The notes beneath the pieces are model-generated. The model was given only the letters and a program-made list of their open reading frames with translations. It was not told where the DNA came from and did not search any database. The translations under genes and the position numbers were made by a program. Of a stretch of 19,464 nucleotides of DNA, positions 1 to 8,292 are shown piece by piece (the first letter of the stretch is position 1; each line of letters begins with the position of its first letter). This DNA comes from a bacterium UBA2214 (GTDB taxonomy: Bacteria; Zhuqueibacterota; Zhuqueibacteria; Residuimicrobiales; Residuimicrobiaceae): NCBI GenBank assembly GCA_002327255.1, contig DCUM01000066.1, positions 20,732 through 40,195 of the forward strand, written 5' to 3'.

Positions 1-71
1 TTGACGCCCAGCATCTGCGGATTGCTGTCGCGTCCATTGCGTGAACTGCCGACACCTTTTTTATGAGCCAT
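1..71 (-). CDS. rpmA: 50S ribosomal protein L27, N-terminal part (cut by window edge)
   Basis: The first 23 codons of ribosomal protein L27 are visible; they begin MAHKKGVGSSRNGRD and the gene runs out of the window. L27 is a small protein of the large ribosomal subunit whose N-terminal tail reaches toward the peptidyl-transferase centre. The start is secure because a perfect AGGAGG (79-84) lies 7 bases upstream of ATG. The gene follows rplU by 42 bases and is expected to share its transcript. The gap contains a small hairpin (GCGGA 95-99 with TCCGC 107-111). The N-terminus begins directly MAHKKG without the 9-residue cleavable extension known from Firmicutes L27. Confidence 0.95.
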   Translation of the reverse strand, partial: MAHKKGVGSSRNGRDSNPQMLGV

Positions 72-113
72 AAAAAAACCTCCTGATAACAACAGCGGAA
101 AACAAATCCGCGT

Positions 114-425
114 CTAGGCAATAATCTGGTCAATTACAAGTTTGGTCTGATGCTGACGGTGCCCTTTGAACAGGGTATAGCCTTCTGTTTTGATTTTCTT
201 GAAGACAGGCACTTTTTTACCCTTGCTGTGTTCCACAATCGTGGCTTGCACTCGGGCGCCCTCGATATAGGGGGTGCCCACTCTGACCGGGCCTTCGCCG
301 GCCAGCATCATCACTTTATCCAATTCGATTTTGGCGCCGGCTTCACCCGCCAGTTTGGGCGCGATGATTTGATCATCTTTCTGCACCTTGAACTGCTCGC
401 CGGCTATGTCAACAATGGCATACAT
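114..425 (-). CDS. rplU: 50S ribosomal protein L21
   Basis: This encodes ribosomal protein L21, a 23S rRNA-binding protein of the large subunit. It has 103 residues, the usual family length, and the standard start MYAIVDIAGEQFKV. The typical C-terminal RNA-binding stretch is present (FKKIKTEGYTLFKGHRQ, about residues 75-91, with the conserved GHRQ). A GGAGA ribosome-binding site lies at 434-438. The gene is followed by rpmA, the near-universal rplU-rpmA pair, and preceded by rng. A near-consensus sigma-70 promoter at 473-501 gives the pair its own transcription in addition to any readthrough from rng. Confidence 0.96.
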   Translation of the reverse strand: MYAIVDIAGEQFKVQKDDQIIAPKLAGEAGAKIELDKVMMLAGEGPVRVGTPYIEGARVQATIVEHSKGKKVPVFKKIKTEGYTLFKGHRQHQTKLVIDQIIA

Positions 426-472
426 GAATAGAGTCTCCGTGATTTTTATCGTTCAAACCAATAAAGCTTGTA

Positions 473-501
473 AATATAGCAATTTTTTTCTTTTTTGTCA
501 A
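473..501 (-). promoter_or_regulatory. Sigma-70 type promoter of rplU-rpmA
   Basis: On the minus strand TTGACA (501-496) is followed after exactly 17 bases by TATATT (478-473). The spacer is almost all A (six and seven A around one G), which may add intrinsic curvature. The predicted start of transcription is near 466, giving a leader of about 40 bases to the rplU ATG. A six-base inverted repeat (AGCTTG 465-470 and CAAGCT 499-504) flanks the element and may be chance. This is the strongest housekeeping promoter in the window. It shows that this organism uses a TTGACA/TATAAT-like code rather than the TTTG/TAnnTTTG code of Bacteroidetes proper. Confidence 0.8.
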
Positions 502-541
502 GCTGATATTATCCACAGCGTCGTATTTTTAGCGGGAGCGA

Positions 542-2077
542 TCAGCTGAATTTATTGGTCAGATCATTCTCGCCTTCCTTGTCGAGGAAGCGGAACTCTT
601 CCATGCTCATGTGTTCATCGGCTGCCAGTTTGATACGCGTCCAGTATTTCCAGCTCAGCCGGATAATCTGACTGCGATAGCCGGCTGAGAGAAAGGCCGC
701 CAGTTCCGGATGCACCATGAGCTGCAGGTTGCGTTCGCCCTTTTCGGCGCGGTAGCGTTGAATCCAGCGCTCGATCCGCGCCAGCGTCGTGGTCTTGGAG
801 ATGACGCGGCCGGTGCCGAGGCAGGCGGGACAGGCTTCGCTGATGGTGAAGAGCAGCGCCGGCCGAATTCGTTCGCGCGTCATCTCGATGATGCCGAACT
901 GGGAAATGGGCGCCACATTGACCTGGGCGCGGTCATTTTTGAGCTCGTCGAAAAATTCATCTTCGAGCTTTTTGCGGTTCCTGGCATCCACCATATCGAT
1001 GAAATCGATGATGACAATGCCGCCGATGTCACGTATGCGCAGCTGCCGGGCGATTTCCCGGGCTGCCTCGAGATTGATCTTGAGGCTGTTGGCATCGTGG
1101 TCGCGTTTGCCGATGAAGCGTCCGCTGTTGACATCGATGGCCGCCAGCGCTTCGGTGTGGTCAAAAAAGATATACCCCCCGCTCTTCAACCAGACCTTGC
1201 GCGCCAGACTGCGGCTGATCTCCGTCTCGATGCCAAAGCGATCAAAAATCGGCGTGCGGTCGGAGTAGAGTTCCGTACGATTCACCAGGGGTGCCGCCAC
1301 GTCGCGCAGATACTTGATGATCTGTTTGTGCATTTTCTTGTTATCGATTGCCAGCCGGGTGATATCGGGTGTGAAGAGATCGCGGATGACGCTGGAAAGC
1401 ACGTCCATATCCTTGTGGACGAGAAAAGGGGCTTTGTTGTTAGTGATGTTCTTTTTGATCTGCTCCCACATCTTGACCAGGGACTCCATGTCCGCGCGCA
1501 GCATCTCCTCGTCTTTGCCCTCGGAGACGGTGCGAATCACCAGGCCGAAACCATCGGGTTTGATGGCGCGTCCGAGCTGCTTGAGCCGGGCGCGTTCGCG
1601 GCGGTTGGTGATCTTGCGCGACACGCCGATCATGTCATCATAGGGGATGAGGACGAGAAAACGGCCGGGCAGGGAGACTTCGGTGGTGACACGGGCGCCC
1701 TTGTTGGAGATCGGCTCCTTGGTCACCTGCACCAGGATGGGGTGTCCCTGACGCAGATACGCATCGCCGTTGTCGCGCTCGCGGCCGCGCCCCTTGTGGG
1801 GTGCCGCCTTGCGCTCTTCCTGCGGAAAAAGATGATTGAACTGGTTGATATTTTCTCCAATGTCGGAGAAATGCAGAAACGCATCCTGCTTGAGGCCGAT
1901 ATCCACAAAGGCGGCTTGCATGCCTTTGACGACCTTGGCGACGCGGCCATAGTAGATATCACCGACCATGCGCTCATTTTCCGGTTTTTCGAAATAGAGC
2001 TCAGCCAGCCGGCCATCTTCCGTAATGGCGATGCGCGTCTCACCGATAGAACTATTGATAATGATCTCTTTTTTCAT
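542..2077 (-). CDS. rng: Ribonuclease G / RNase E family endoribonuclease
   Basis: This is a single-strand-specific, 5'-end-sensing endoribonuclease of the RNase E/G family, acting in the cytoplasm on rRNA maturation and mRNA decay. It has 511 residues, close to E. coli RNase G (489) and without the long disordered scaffold tail of RNase E. The S1 RNA-binding domain spans roughly residues 38-135 and contains a charged insertion at 86-108. The DNase I-like catalytic domain shows both metal-binding aspartates: D315 in AIDVNSGRF and D358 in IIDFIDM. The Zn-link CPAC (C416, C419) for dimer formation is intact. It begins 9 bases after the stop of the radical SAM gene, so the two are almost certainly co-transcribed, and rplU follows. 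The order radical SAM - rng - rplU - rpmA is a conserved neighbourhood in many phyla. Confidence 0.93.
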   Translation of the reverse strand: MKKEIIINSSIGETRIAITEDGRLAELYFEKPENERMVGDIYYGRVAKVVKGMQAAFVDIGLKQDAFLHFSDIGENINQFNHLFPQEERKAAPHKGRGRERDNGDAYLRQGHPILVQVTKEPISNKGARVTTEVSLPGRFLVLIPYDDMIGVSRKITNRRERARLKQLGRAIKPDGFGLVIRTVSEGKDEEMLRADMESLVKMWEQIKKNITNNKAPFLVHKDMDVLSSVIRDLFTPDITRLAIDNKKMHKQIIKYLRDVAAPLVNRTELYSDRTPIFDRFGIETEISRSLARKVWLKSGGYIFFDHTEALAAIDVNSGRFIGKRDHDANSLKINLEAAREIARQLRIRDIGGIVIIDFIDMVDARNRKKLEDEFFDELKNDRAQVNVAPISQFGIIEMTRERIRPALLFTISEACPACLGTGRVISKTTTLARIERWIQRYRAEKGERNLQLMVHPELAAFLSAGYRSQIIRLSWKYWTRIKLAADEHMSMEEFRFLDKEGENDLTNKFS

Positions 2078-2086
2078 TTTGCCTCG

Positions 2087-4723
2087 TTAATCCAGATTTT
2101 TCATTGTTGCCGCAACATCCAGCGGTGAACAGGGGACACCTGCCTGCGTGATCCACAGTGCGATGCGCTCATAGCGGGCCATGCGGACACGGTCGCTTTG
2201 CAGCGGAAACAACAAGTTGATGATCTCATCCATACGCACGCTTTTGCCGTGATCGATATGGGAGATGACATGCAGACGTCGATTCTGCACGCTGATATTT
2301 TTGATGTAGGGGCGGATGTCGACACGGCGTGCAGCCTCGCCGGCTTTTTGCCGCACCGCCTCAAGTTCTGTTTGCTGCAATAGCCCATCGATCCGCGCCG
2401 CCATATCATCCGGCCAGGGCTGGACCGGCCAATGAATCCCGTATTCGGCGCTATCGATGACATCGCCCAGGGCGCGCGGTTTGCGCGGGGTGGGCAAAAT
2501 TTTCCCCGGCGAGACACCACCGGGAAGTTGCTGTGCCAGCGAGGCGATCAGCCATTCAGGATCGGCTTCCGCCAGCTGGATATCGAGATACTCCGCGCGG
2601 CTGGTGTATCCGGTCGGCAGCGGTGGGCCGAAAGACATCCGTGGATGGGGATTGAACCCCTCGCTGTAGACCACCGGCCAGCGGGCGCGGCGCATCGCCC
2701 GTTCAAAGACATGAATAAAATCCAGATGCGAAATCCAGCGCATCTCTTCCCCGCGGCTGTAATGAAGACGCACCCAGATACCCTCATGAGGCCGTGGCAA
2801 AAGTTCGCCGCGGGGCATTTCCAGCGCTTGTTCCGTCTTTTCTGCCGGCGCCTCGATGCGATCGCGGTCGATGATCTCCTGACACAGCGGCTGTCCCATG
2901 AGCCCGCAGCGGTTGCAATCGGCTTCGCGGCAGTCGTTGGTGACCGCTTGCCCCAGCGCCCGCTGGTACTCATCGCGCAGGAATTTTTTCGTCACCCCCT
3001 TCTCAAGGTGATCCCAGGGCAACGCCGCGTCATCGGCATAGCCGCCGGTGAATTGCGCCGCGGTCAACTGCTGCGCGCGCAATCCCTGTTGCCAATTCTC
3101 GTAGGAAAAATGTTCCGACCAGCCTTCCAGCCGCGAACCGCTGCGCCAGGCGTGGAGAATGACGGGCGCGAGCCGCCGGTCACCGCGCGCCAGCACGCCC
3201 TCGATTTCAGCCACTTCCGCATCCCGCCACGATACTTTGACGGCGCGATCGCGGGTGCGGCTGCGCACCAGCTCGATCTTGCGCCGCGTCTCCTGCGGCG
3301 GATCCTGGGCCACCCATTGAAAAGGCGTGATGGCTTTGGGGATAAAAGGTGAAACCGAAACGTTGATCTTGACCCCGTGATGGCGCCGTCCCAGCGCAAC
3401 CACCTGATGAATGAGTTCGATCATGCCTTCCAGATCCTGATCCGTCTCCGTCGGTTGCCCGATCATGAAATAGAGTTTGACCAGGCGCCAGCCCTCCCGG
3501 AAGGCGAGATCGACGGCGCGCAGCAGGTCTTCCGCCGTCGTCGTCTTGTTGATCACATCGCGCAGCCGTTGTGTCCCCGCTTCAGGCGCCAGGGTGAGCC
3601 CGGATTTGCGCACGCCCTTGGCAAAGCGCGCCAGCTGCGGCGTGAATTTTTCCGGCCGCAGCGAGGGAAACGAGAGATTGACCATGCGCGGGCCGAGCTG
3701 CGCCTGCAACTGCGTCAGCAAGGCTTCCAGTTCTTCGTAATCCGAGGTCGACAACGATACCAGCGAGACTTCGTCATAGCCGGTGTGGTCGATGTTGGCC
3801 ACGGCTTGCGCGGTGAGGTCGGCGACGCTGCGCTGCCGCACCGGGCGGTAGATCATGCCGGCATTGCAAAATCGGCAGCCGCGCGAACAACCGCGCGCGA
3901 TTTCCAGCGAGACGCGATCGTGGGTCGTGGAAATCACCGGCACCAGTGGACGGCCGGGATAGTTGTTCGCATCCAGTGTGGATACGATGCGGGCGCGGAT
4001 GCGCTCGGGAATCCCGGATGACGACGGGATCAGTCCGGCGAACGCGCCCGATGGGGCATAGTGCGGCTGATAAAACTGCGGTACGTAAACCCCGGGGATC
4101 TGTGCGCAGGCTTGCAGCAATGCCTGACGCGACCAGGTGCCCTGTTTCGCTCGTTGCACCGCGGCCACCACTTCCGGCAGCGCCTCTTCCCCATCACCGA
4201 TCACCAGCAAATCGAAAAACTCAGCCACCGGCTCGGGGTTGAACACCGAAGGTCCTCCCCCAATGACCAATGGACCGTGTTGACGTTCCAGCGCCCGTAG
4301 CGGCAATCCGGCCAGATCGATCAAATCGACGATGGAGGTATAATGCAGCTCATACTGCAGCGTGAATCCCACCACGTCGAAATCCGCCAGGGGCGTGAAC
4401 GTCTCGAGCGAGAACAACGGCACCGCCTTGCTGCGCATCTGCTCCGCCATATCGAGCCAGGGGGCAAATGCGCGCTCGGCGTAGACACGCGGCTGCCGGT
4501 TGAGGAGGTGATAGAGGATGGGAAAGCCCATATAGGACATTCCCACCTCGTAGACATCCGGAAATACCAGTGCCACGCGCGTATCATACTCTGCCGGGCT
4601 CTTGCGGATCATGTTGAATTCATTGCCGATATAGCGGCCCGGTTTGGCCACAAAGGGCAACAATTCATCGAAAATCCGTTGTTTCAGGGAATGCTGTACT
4701 TCTTCATCGCACCGAATCGTCAC
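2087..4723 (-). CDS. TIGR03960-type radical SAM protein fused to DUF2344 (TIGR03936)
   Basis: This 878-residue protein joins two families often encoded as separate adjacent genes. Residues about 45-175 form the B12-binding-like Rossmann region, but no cobalamin DxHxxG motif is visible. The radical SAM barrel follows, with its cluster motif C279-SRG-C283-RF-C286 preceded by EIARG. A second cysteine group (C598, C603, C606, C614) sits between the barrel and the C-terminal domain and could hold another metal. DUF2344 occupies about 648-860 (RWISHLDFIHVFERAMRRA). The family's reaction is not established. Its conserved position next to rng and ribosomal genes suggests RNA or ribosome modification, which is inference. 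The start is GTG at 4723, since no in-frame ATG occurs before residue 38 and homologues begin near this point; GGAG lies 13 bases upstream. Gaps to the genes on both sides are 9 bases. Confidence 0.88.
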   Translation of the reverse strand: MTIRCDEEVQHSLKQRIFDELLPFVAKPGRYIGNEFNMIRKSPAEYDTRVALVFPDVYEVGMSYMGFPILYHLLNRQPRVYAERAFAPWLDMAEQMRSKAVPLFSLETFTPLADFDVVGFTLQYELHYTSIVDLIDLAGLPLRALERQHGPLVIGGGPSVFNPEPVAEFFDLLVIGDGEEALPEVVAAVQRAKQGTWSRQALLQACAQIPGVYVPQFYQPHYAPSGAFAGLIPSSSGIPERIRARIVSTLDANNYPGRPLVPVISTTHDRVSLEIARGCSRGCRFCNAGMIYRPVRQRSVADLTAQAVANIDHTGYDEVSLVSLSTSDYEELEALLTQLQAQLGPRMVNLSFPSLRPEKFTPQLARFAKGVRKSGLTLAPEAGTQRLRDVINKTTTAEDLLRAVDLAFREGWRLVKLYFMIGQPTETDQDLEGMIELIHQVVALGRRHHGVKINVSVSPFIPKAITPFQWVAQDPPQETRRKIELVRSRTRDRAVKVSWRDAEVAEIEGVLARGDRRLAPVILHAWRSGSRLEGWSEHFSYENWQQGLRAQQLTAAQFTGGYADDAALPWDHLEKGVTKKFLRDEYQRALGQAVTNDCREADCNRCGLMGQPLCQEIIDRDRIEAPAEKTEQALEMPRGELLPRPHEGIWVRLHYSRGEEMRWISHLDFIHVFERAMRRARWPVVYSEGFNPHPRMSFGPPLPTGYTSRAEYLDIQLAEADPEWLIASLAQQLPGGVSPGKILPTPRKPRALGDVIDSAEYGIHWPVQPWPDDMAARIDGLLQQTELEAVRQKAGEAARRVDIRPYIKNISVQNRRLHVISHIDHGKSVRMDEIINLLFPLQSDRVRMARYERIALWITQAGVPCSPLDVAATMKNLD

Positions 4724-4732
4724 GCTTTTGTC

Positions 4733-6166
4733 TTAACTCCGCATGCTGTGCACGAACGCCATGCCTTTTTCCACGGCTTGCTCGTTGAGCGGCAGCAGGT
4801 TCTTGCGCTTGATCAACGCGGGCAGGGCCGAGAAAACGACTTCTTTGGGCAGGATGCGCGAGTAAGCGATATACGCGCCCAGAACCACCATGTTGGCGAT
4901 GCGGGTGTTGCCCAACTCATCGGCGATGGTGGTCGCCGGCAAGGCCAGCAGCCGGACATCGGTTCGAGTGGGCGGATTGGGCACCAGTGCGGTATCATAG
5001 ATGATCAATCCACCCGGTGCCACCTCGCGCTCGAACTTGTCCAGGGAGGGCTGGTTCATCACCACCAGCACGGTGGGCTTGCTGACCACGGGGGAACCGA
5101 TGCGCCGCTCCGAGAGGTTGACGTGGCAGTTGGCGGTTCCACCGCGCATCTCCGGTCCGTAGGAGGGGATCCAGGAGACGTGGTAGCCGGCCCGCATGCC
5201 CGCTTCAGCGATCATCAGGCCCATCATGAGGATGCCCTGTCCGCCGAAACCGGCCAGTTTGAGACGGGGATTCTGGAATTCCGCGGCGGGTTTTTCCACC
5301 TTGACCGCTTCTTCACCCTGTTGCGGCAGTTCCAGCTTTTCCCGGATGCCATCGACGGAAAAAACGTGACGACGGTTTTCGCGCACCGCGGTCTCTTCGC
5401 TGCGATCCCGGTATACGCCGAGTGGAAACTGCTTGAGCATAAAGTCATTCATCCACTGTTTTGATTGCACCGGCGTCATTTTCCACCCGGACGGGCAGAC
5501 GGAGAGTACTTCGATGAGCGAAAAGCCCTTGTTGTCGATTTGATTCTGAATTCCTTTGCGCACCGCGCGCCGCGCCTTGTTGGTATTTTTCGCGTCTCCC
5601 AACATCACGCGCTCCACATATACCGGCGCTTCCAGGGTAGCGATCATCTCCGCGACGCGGATCGGAAAACCCTCGTTTTCGGCGTTGCGGCCGAAGGGCG
5701 TTGTCGTCGTCTTTTGTCCGATCAGCGTGGTCGGCGCCAATTGGCCGCCGGTCATGCCGTAAATGGCATTGTTGACAAAAAAGACCGTGATGTTCTCACC
5801 GCGATTGGCGGCCTGGACGATTTCGTTGCCGCCGATGGCCGCGAGATCTCCGTCGCCCTGATAGCTGATGACAATCGATTCGGGATAGGCGCGTTTGATG
5901 CCGGTTGCCGCTGCGGGTGCACGGCCATGCGCACACTGGATATTACCCGTGCGGAAATAGTAATACCCAAACACACTGCAGCCCACCGGACTCATCAAAA
6001 TGGTCCGTTCGCGGATGCCGAAATCATCGATCGCTTCAGCGATGAGCTTTGTCAAAACGCCATGGCCGCAGCCCGGACAATAGTGGGTCACGTCCTTGAT
6101 GGCGCTGGGATTGCGATCATACACTTTATAAAAACTGTCCGCTTTGCTCAATTTCTTCTCAGCCAT
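4733..6166 (-). CDS. 2-oxoacid:ferredoxin oxidoreductase, fused beta (TPP) and gamma subunits
   Basis: This encodes the thiamine-diphosphate subunit and the gamma subunit of a 2-oxoacid:ferredoxin oxidoreductase as one 477-residue chain. With the alpha subunit next door it would oxidatively decarboxylate a 2-oxoacid to an acyl-CoA and reduce ferredoxin in the cytoplasm. The beta part (1-280) shows CPGCGHG (30-36), the TPP motif GDGD (104-107) with NN at 132-133, and YGMTGGQ (136-142). A polar linker at about 281-300 leads to the gamma part (301-477), which opens with LAGFGGQGILMMG. The substrate cannot be read from sequence: 2-oxoisovalerate (Vor) and 2-oxoglutarate (Kor) are both possible. 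GGGAGG lies just upstream of ATG, three bases separate it from the alpha gene, and 9 bases separate its stop from the radical SAM gene. Confidence 0.92.
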   Translation of the reverse strand: MAEKKLSKADSFYKVYDRNPSAIKDVTHYCPGCGHGVLTKLIAEAIDDFGIRERTILMSPVGCSVFGYYYFRTGNIQCAHGRAPAAATGIKRAYPESIVISYQGDGDLAAIGGNEIVQAANRGENITVFFVNNAIYGMTGGQLAPTTLIGQKTTTTPFGRNAENEGFPIRVAEMIATLEAPVYVERVMLGDAKNTNKARRAVRKGIQNQIDNKGFSLIEVLSVCPSGWKMTPVQSKQWMNDFMLKQFPLGVYRDRSEETAVRENRRHVFSVDGIREKLELPQQGEEAVKVEKPAAEFQNPRLKLAGFGGQGILMMGLMIAEAGMRAGYHVSWIPSYGPEMRGGTANCHVNLSERRIGSPVVSKPTVLVVMNQPSLDKFEREVAPGGLIIYDTALVPNPPTRTDVRLLALPATTIADELGNTRIANMVVLGAYIAYSRILPKEVVFSALPALIKRKNLLPLNEQAVEKGMAFVHSMRS

Positions 6167-6169
6167 GTC

Positions 6170-7219
6170 TCACGCCTCCCAAAGAGTGTTGGCCCTGGCA
6201 TGAATCTCCTCCGCGGAAGGAACCACGCCACCCATGCGATTGTAGAAATGGACCGGCTTCTTGCCCATCAGGGCGAGGCGCACGTCGTCCACCATCTGAC
6301 CATTGGACAACTCGACGACGAGGAATTGCTTCACCCGGTCGCCGAGCGCGGAGATATGTTCGCTCGGGAAAGGCCACAGCGTAATCGGACGCATCATGCC
6401 CACTTTTTTGCCTTCCGCGCGCATATCATCCACAACGGTCTGCAGAATGCGCGAGACAACGCCATAACCGATGAACACCAGTTCGGCGTCATCGGTCCTA
6501 TAATCTTCATAACGGACTTCGTTTTCACTGATCAACTGGTATTTCTCTTGCAGGTGGATATTGTGTTGTTCCAGCATTTCGGGTTCGAGCTGGATCGAGG
6601 TGATGAGCCGGTGTTCATCACCGGCATCGCCGTGCAGCGCCCAGGGCTTGTCCGGGAACGAGGCATGGGCTTCCGGAAACTCGACGGGCTCTTCCATCTG
6701 GCCGATAAAGCCATCGGCCATGACCACGACCGGAATCCGGTACTTGTCCGCCAGGTCGAAGGCCAGCATGGTGAAATCGCACATCTCCTGGGCGCAATTG
6801 GGACCCAGGGCGATCACCTTGTAATTGCCATGACCGCCCCCCTTGACGATCTGATTGTAATCGCCCTGCTCCGGCGCGATGTTACCCAATCCCGGGCCGG
6901 CGCGCATGATGTCCACCAGCACCAACGGCAACTCGGCGCCCGCACAATAGGAAAGACCCTCCATTTTCAGGCTGATGCCCGGGCTGGAGGAGGCGGTCAT
7001 GACGCGGACATTGCCGGACGCGGCGCCATAAACCATGTTGATGGCGGCGACTTCACTCTCCGCCTGAATGAAGGTGCCCCCCACCTGCGGCATGTAATAG
7101 GCGGCGGCTTCGGCCACTTCCGAGGCCGGTGTGATGGGATAGCCGAAATAAAAGCGGCATCCGGCGAGAATCGCCCCCTTGACGATCGCTTCATTCCCCT
7201 TGATCAGTTGTTTGGCCAT
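6170..7219 (-). CDS. vorB: 2-oxoacid:ferredoxin oxidoreductase alpha subunit, VorB-like
   Basis: This is the pyrimidine-binding/alpha subunit of the oxidoreductase, the partner of the fused beta-gamma chain. It has 349 residues, the usual length for alpha subunits encoded apart from gamma. The N-terminal domain has the hallmark FGYPITPASEV (24-34), then the ESEVAAINMVYGAASG stretch and the TASSSPGISLKMEG motif that contacts TPP and substrate. The central region DIMRAGPGLGN is typical of the group annotated as 3-methyl-2-oxobutanoate dehydrogenase VorB, but 2-oxoglutarate enzymes are close relatives, so the symbol is tentative. AGGAGGT (7228-7234) lies 8 bases before ATG, and one base separates it from the ferredoxin stop, indicating translational coupling. 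Subunit order ferredoxin-alpha-beta/gamma matches Vor/Kor operons. Confidence 0.9.
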   Translation of the reverse strand: MAKQLIKGNEAIVKGAILAGCRFYFGYPITPASEVAEAAAYYMPQVGGTFIQAESEVAAINMVYGAASGNVRVMTASSSPGISLKMEGLSYCAGAELPLVLVDIMRAGPGLGNIAPEQGDYNQIVKGGGHGNYKVIALGPNCAQEMCDFTMLAFDLADKYRIPVVVMADGFIGQMEEPVEFPEAHASFPDKPWALHGDAGDEHRLITSIQLEPEMLEQHNIHLQEKYQLISENEVRYEDYRTDDAELVFIGYGVVSRILQTVVDDMRAEGKKVGMMRPITLWPFPSEHISALGDRVKQFLVVELSNGQMVDDVRLALMGKKPVHFYNRMGGVVPSAEEIHARANTLWEA

Positions 7220-7220
7220 A

Positions 7221-7475
7221 TCAGGAGACCTCCTCCCCGATATACCCTTTCTTGTAGACGGTGATGGCGCCGGGCTCCGGGCACTGGTAAAAACAGGTGC
7301 CGCAGCCGCTGCATCCCGATCCCGTATATCCGGCGGGGTGGTATCCCATTCGGTTCAAATGCTTCTGTTCGAACAGCACATTCTCAGGGCAAGCCGCGAT
7401 GCAGAGTCCACAGCCTTTGCACTCATCTTCACGGACTACTACTTTGGCCTGCGCCCGTACAACGGCTTCAACCAT
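7221..7475 (-). CDS. Ferredoxin-type subunit of the 2-oxoacid oxidoreductase (2x[4Fe-4S])
   Basis: This is a small electron-transfer subunit (84 residues) with two [4Fe-4S] motifs: C19-x2-C22-x2-C25-x3-C29-P and C55-x2-C58-x2-C61-x3-C65-P. It accepts electrons from the alpha/beta core and passes them to free ferredoxin. The frame is open to an ATG at 7529, but ATG 7475 is chosen. It has GGAGGT three bases upstream, the family normally begins a few residues before the first cysteine motif, and the extra 18 residues (MKTRQRRDFIVDTQ...) look like leader sequence. It is the first gene of the five-gene run, and a promoter lies at 7548-7576. Confidence 0.9.
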   Translation of the reverse strand: MVEAVVRAQAKVVVREDECKGCGLCIAACPENVLFEQKHLNRMGYHPAGYTGSGCSGCGTCFYQCPEPGAITVYKKGYIGEEVS

Positions 7476-7547
7476 AGTACCTCCAAATTGGGTGTCCACG
7501 ATGAAATCGCGCCGTTGACGCGTTTTCATCGTTCTTCTTCGCGCTCC

Positions 7548-7576
7548 AGTTTAACCATTTTTTCGCTAACTTGCAA
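7548..7576 (-). promoter_or_regulatory. Probable sigma-70 promoter of the oxidoreductase/radical SAM/rng operon
   Basis: On the minus strand TTGCAA (7576-7571) is followed by a 17-base spacer and TAAACT (7553-7548). Transcription would start near 7541 and leave a leader of about 65 bases before the ferredoxin ATG at 7475. It is the only convincing promoter found ahead of the five-gene run, and no comparable one was seen in the 1-9 base gaps inside it. Confidence 0.5.
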
Positions 7577-7620
7577 GGAGTTTTTGCCCGTAACTCGTGC
7601 GCATGGCTGAAGATGGGGGT

Positions 7621-7656
7621 AAAAAAAGGCCGGCAGGCCGGGCGCAAAACAGCCCG
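7621..7656 (-). terminator. Probable intrinsic terminator after the MBL hydrolase gene
   Basis: Reading the minus strand after the hydrolase stop, a hairpin forms from CGGGC (7656-7652) and GCCCG (7643-7639) with an eight-base loop. An alternative GGCC/GGCC stem lies closer to a run of seven T (7627-7621). The GC-rich stem plus T-tract fits a rho-independent terminator separating this gene from the oxidoreductase operon. The stems are short, so efficiency is uncertain. Confidence 0.5.
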
Positions 7657-7671
7657 TTGAGAGGGAGCCGG

Positions 7672-8292
7672 TCATTGCAGAAAGGGGTTATACTTCTTTT
7701 CATGGGCGATGGTCGTCGCTTTGCCATGCCCCGGATGGACCCGGGTGGTATCCGGAAGAACCAGGAGCTGACGCCGGATCGCAGCCAGCAGCTGCTCCGC
7801 CGAGCCGCCCGGGAGGTCGCTGCGGCCGATGGATTCGTAAAAGAGCACATCCCCGGAGAAGAGGTCATCACCCATCAGAAAGCAGACGCCGCCCGGCGAA
7901 TGCCCCGGCGTGTTCAGGACCTCCAGCGTCAACGCCCCGGTACGAACGACCTCTCCGCCGCGCAACCACTGGTCGACTTCGAAGGGAAGCGGCGCCGGGA
8001 AACCAAAAAACTGCGTCTGCAAGGCGACGCTGGCGAGATTGAGTTTTTCGTTTTCGTGGGCATACACCGTTGCCCCGGTCGCTTTTTTCACCGCAGCGAC
8101 GGCGCAGACGTGGTCAAAATGACCATGGGTCAGGAGAATGGAAGAGACTGTCAGATCGTTATTCGCGATCACCGCCAGGATTTTTTCCGCTTCGTCGCCG
8201 GGATCGATCACGGCCGCCTGACGGGTCTCGCGACAGCTGATGATGTAACAGTTGGTTTCAAGGCGACCGAGTGCAAGGGTTTCAATGGGCAT
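7672..8292 (-). CDS. MBL-fold hydrolase, GloB/YcbL-like (glyoxalase II family)
   Basis: This is a cytoplasmic metallo-beta-lactamase-fold hydrolase of 206 residues, the length of the short YcbL-type glyoxalase II group, lacking the C-terminal substrate domain of true GloB. All metal ligands are visible: H56, H58, D60, H61 in THGHFDH, H131 in NTPGHSPGG, D148 in FSGDVLF, and H189 in HPGHG. The likely reaction is hydrolysis of a thioester such as an S-acyl conjugate of a small thiol, but the natural substrate is unknown. The start at 8292 matches family N-termini (MPIETLALGRLETNCYI), though no strong ribosome-binding site precedes it. It lies 95 bases downstream of the vapB-like gene on the same strand, so it may be read from that promoter. 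A weak TTGCAC/TTTATA pair with an 18-base spacer also exists in the gap. Confidence 0.88.
   Translation of the reverse strand: MPIETLALGRLETNCYIISCRETRQAAVIDPGDEAEKILAVIANNDLTVSSILLTHGHFDHVCAVAAVKKATGATVYAHENEKLNLASVALQTQFFGFPAPLPFEVDQWLRGGEVVRTGALTLEVLNTPGHSPGGVCFLMGDDLFSGDVLFYESIGRSDLPGGSAEQLLAAIRRQLLVLPDTTRVHPGHGKATTIAHEKKYNPFLQ

Noticed and set aside
465..504. Inverted repeat AGCTTG/CAAGCT around the rplU promoter as a regulator site
   Set aside because: Six-base arms 28 bases apart are common by chance and no regulator for this gene is suggested by the context.
7221..7529. Longer ferredoxin start at ATG 7529
   Set aside because: The 18 extra residues are unlike family N-termini and the strong GGAGGT lies in front of ATG 7475.
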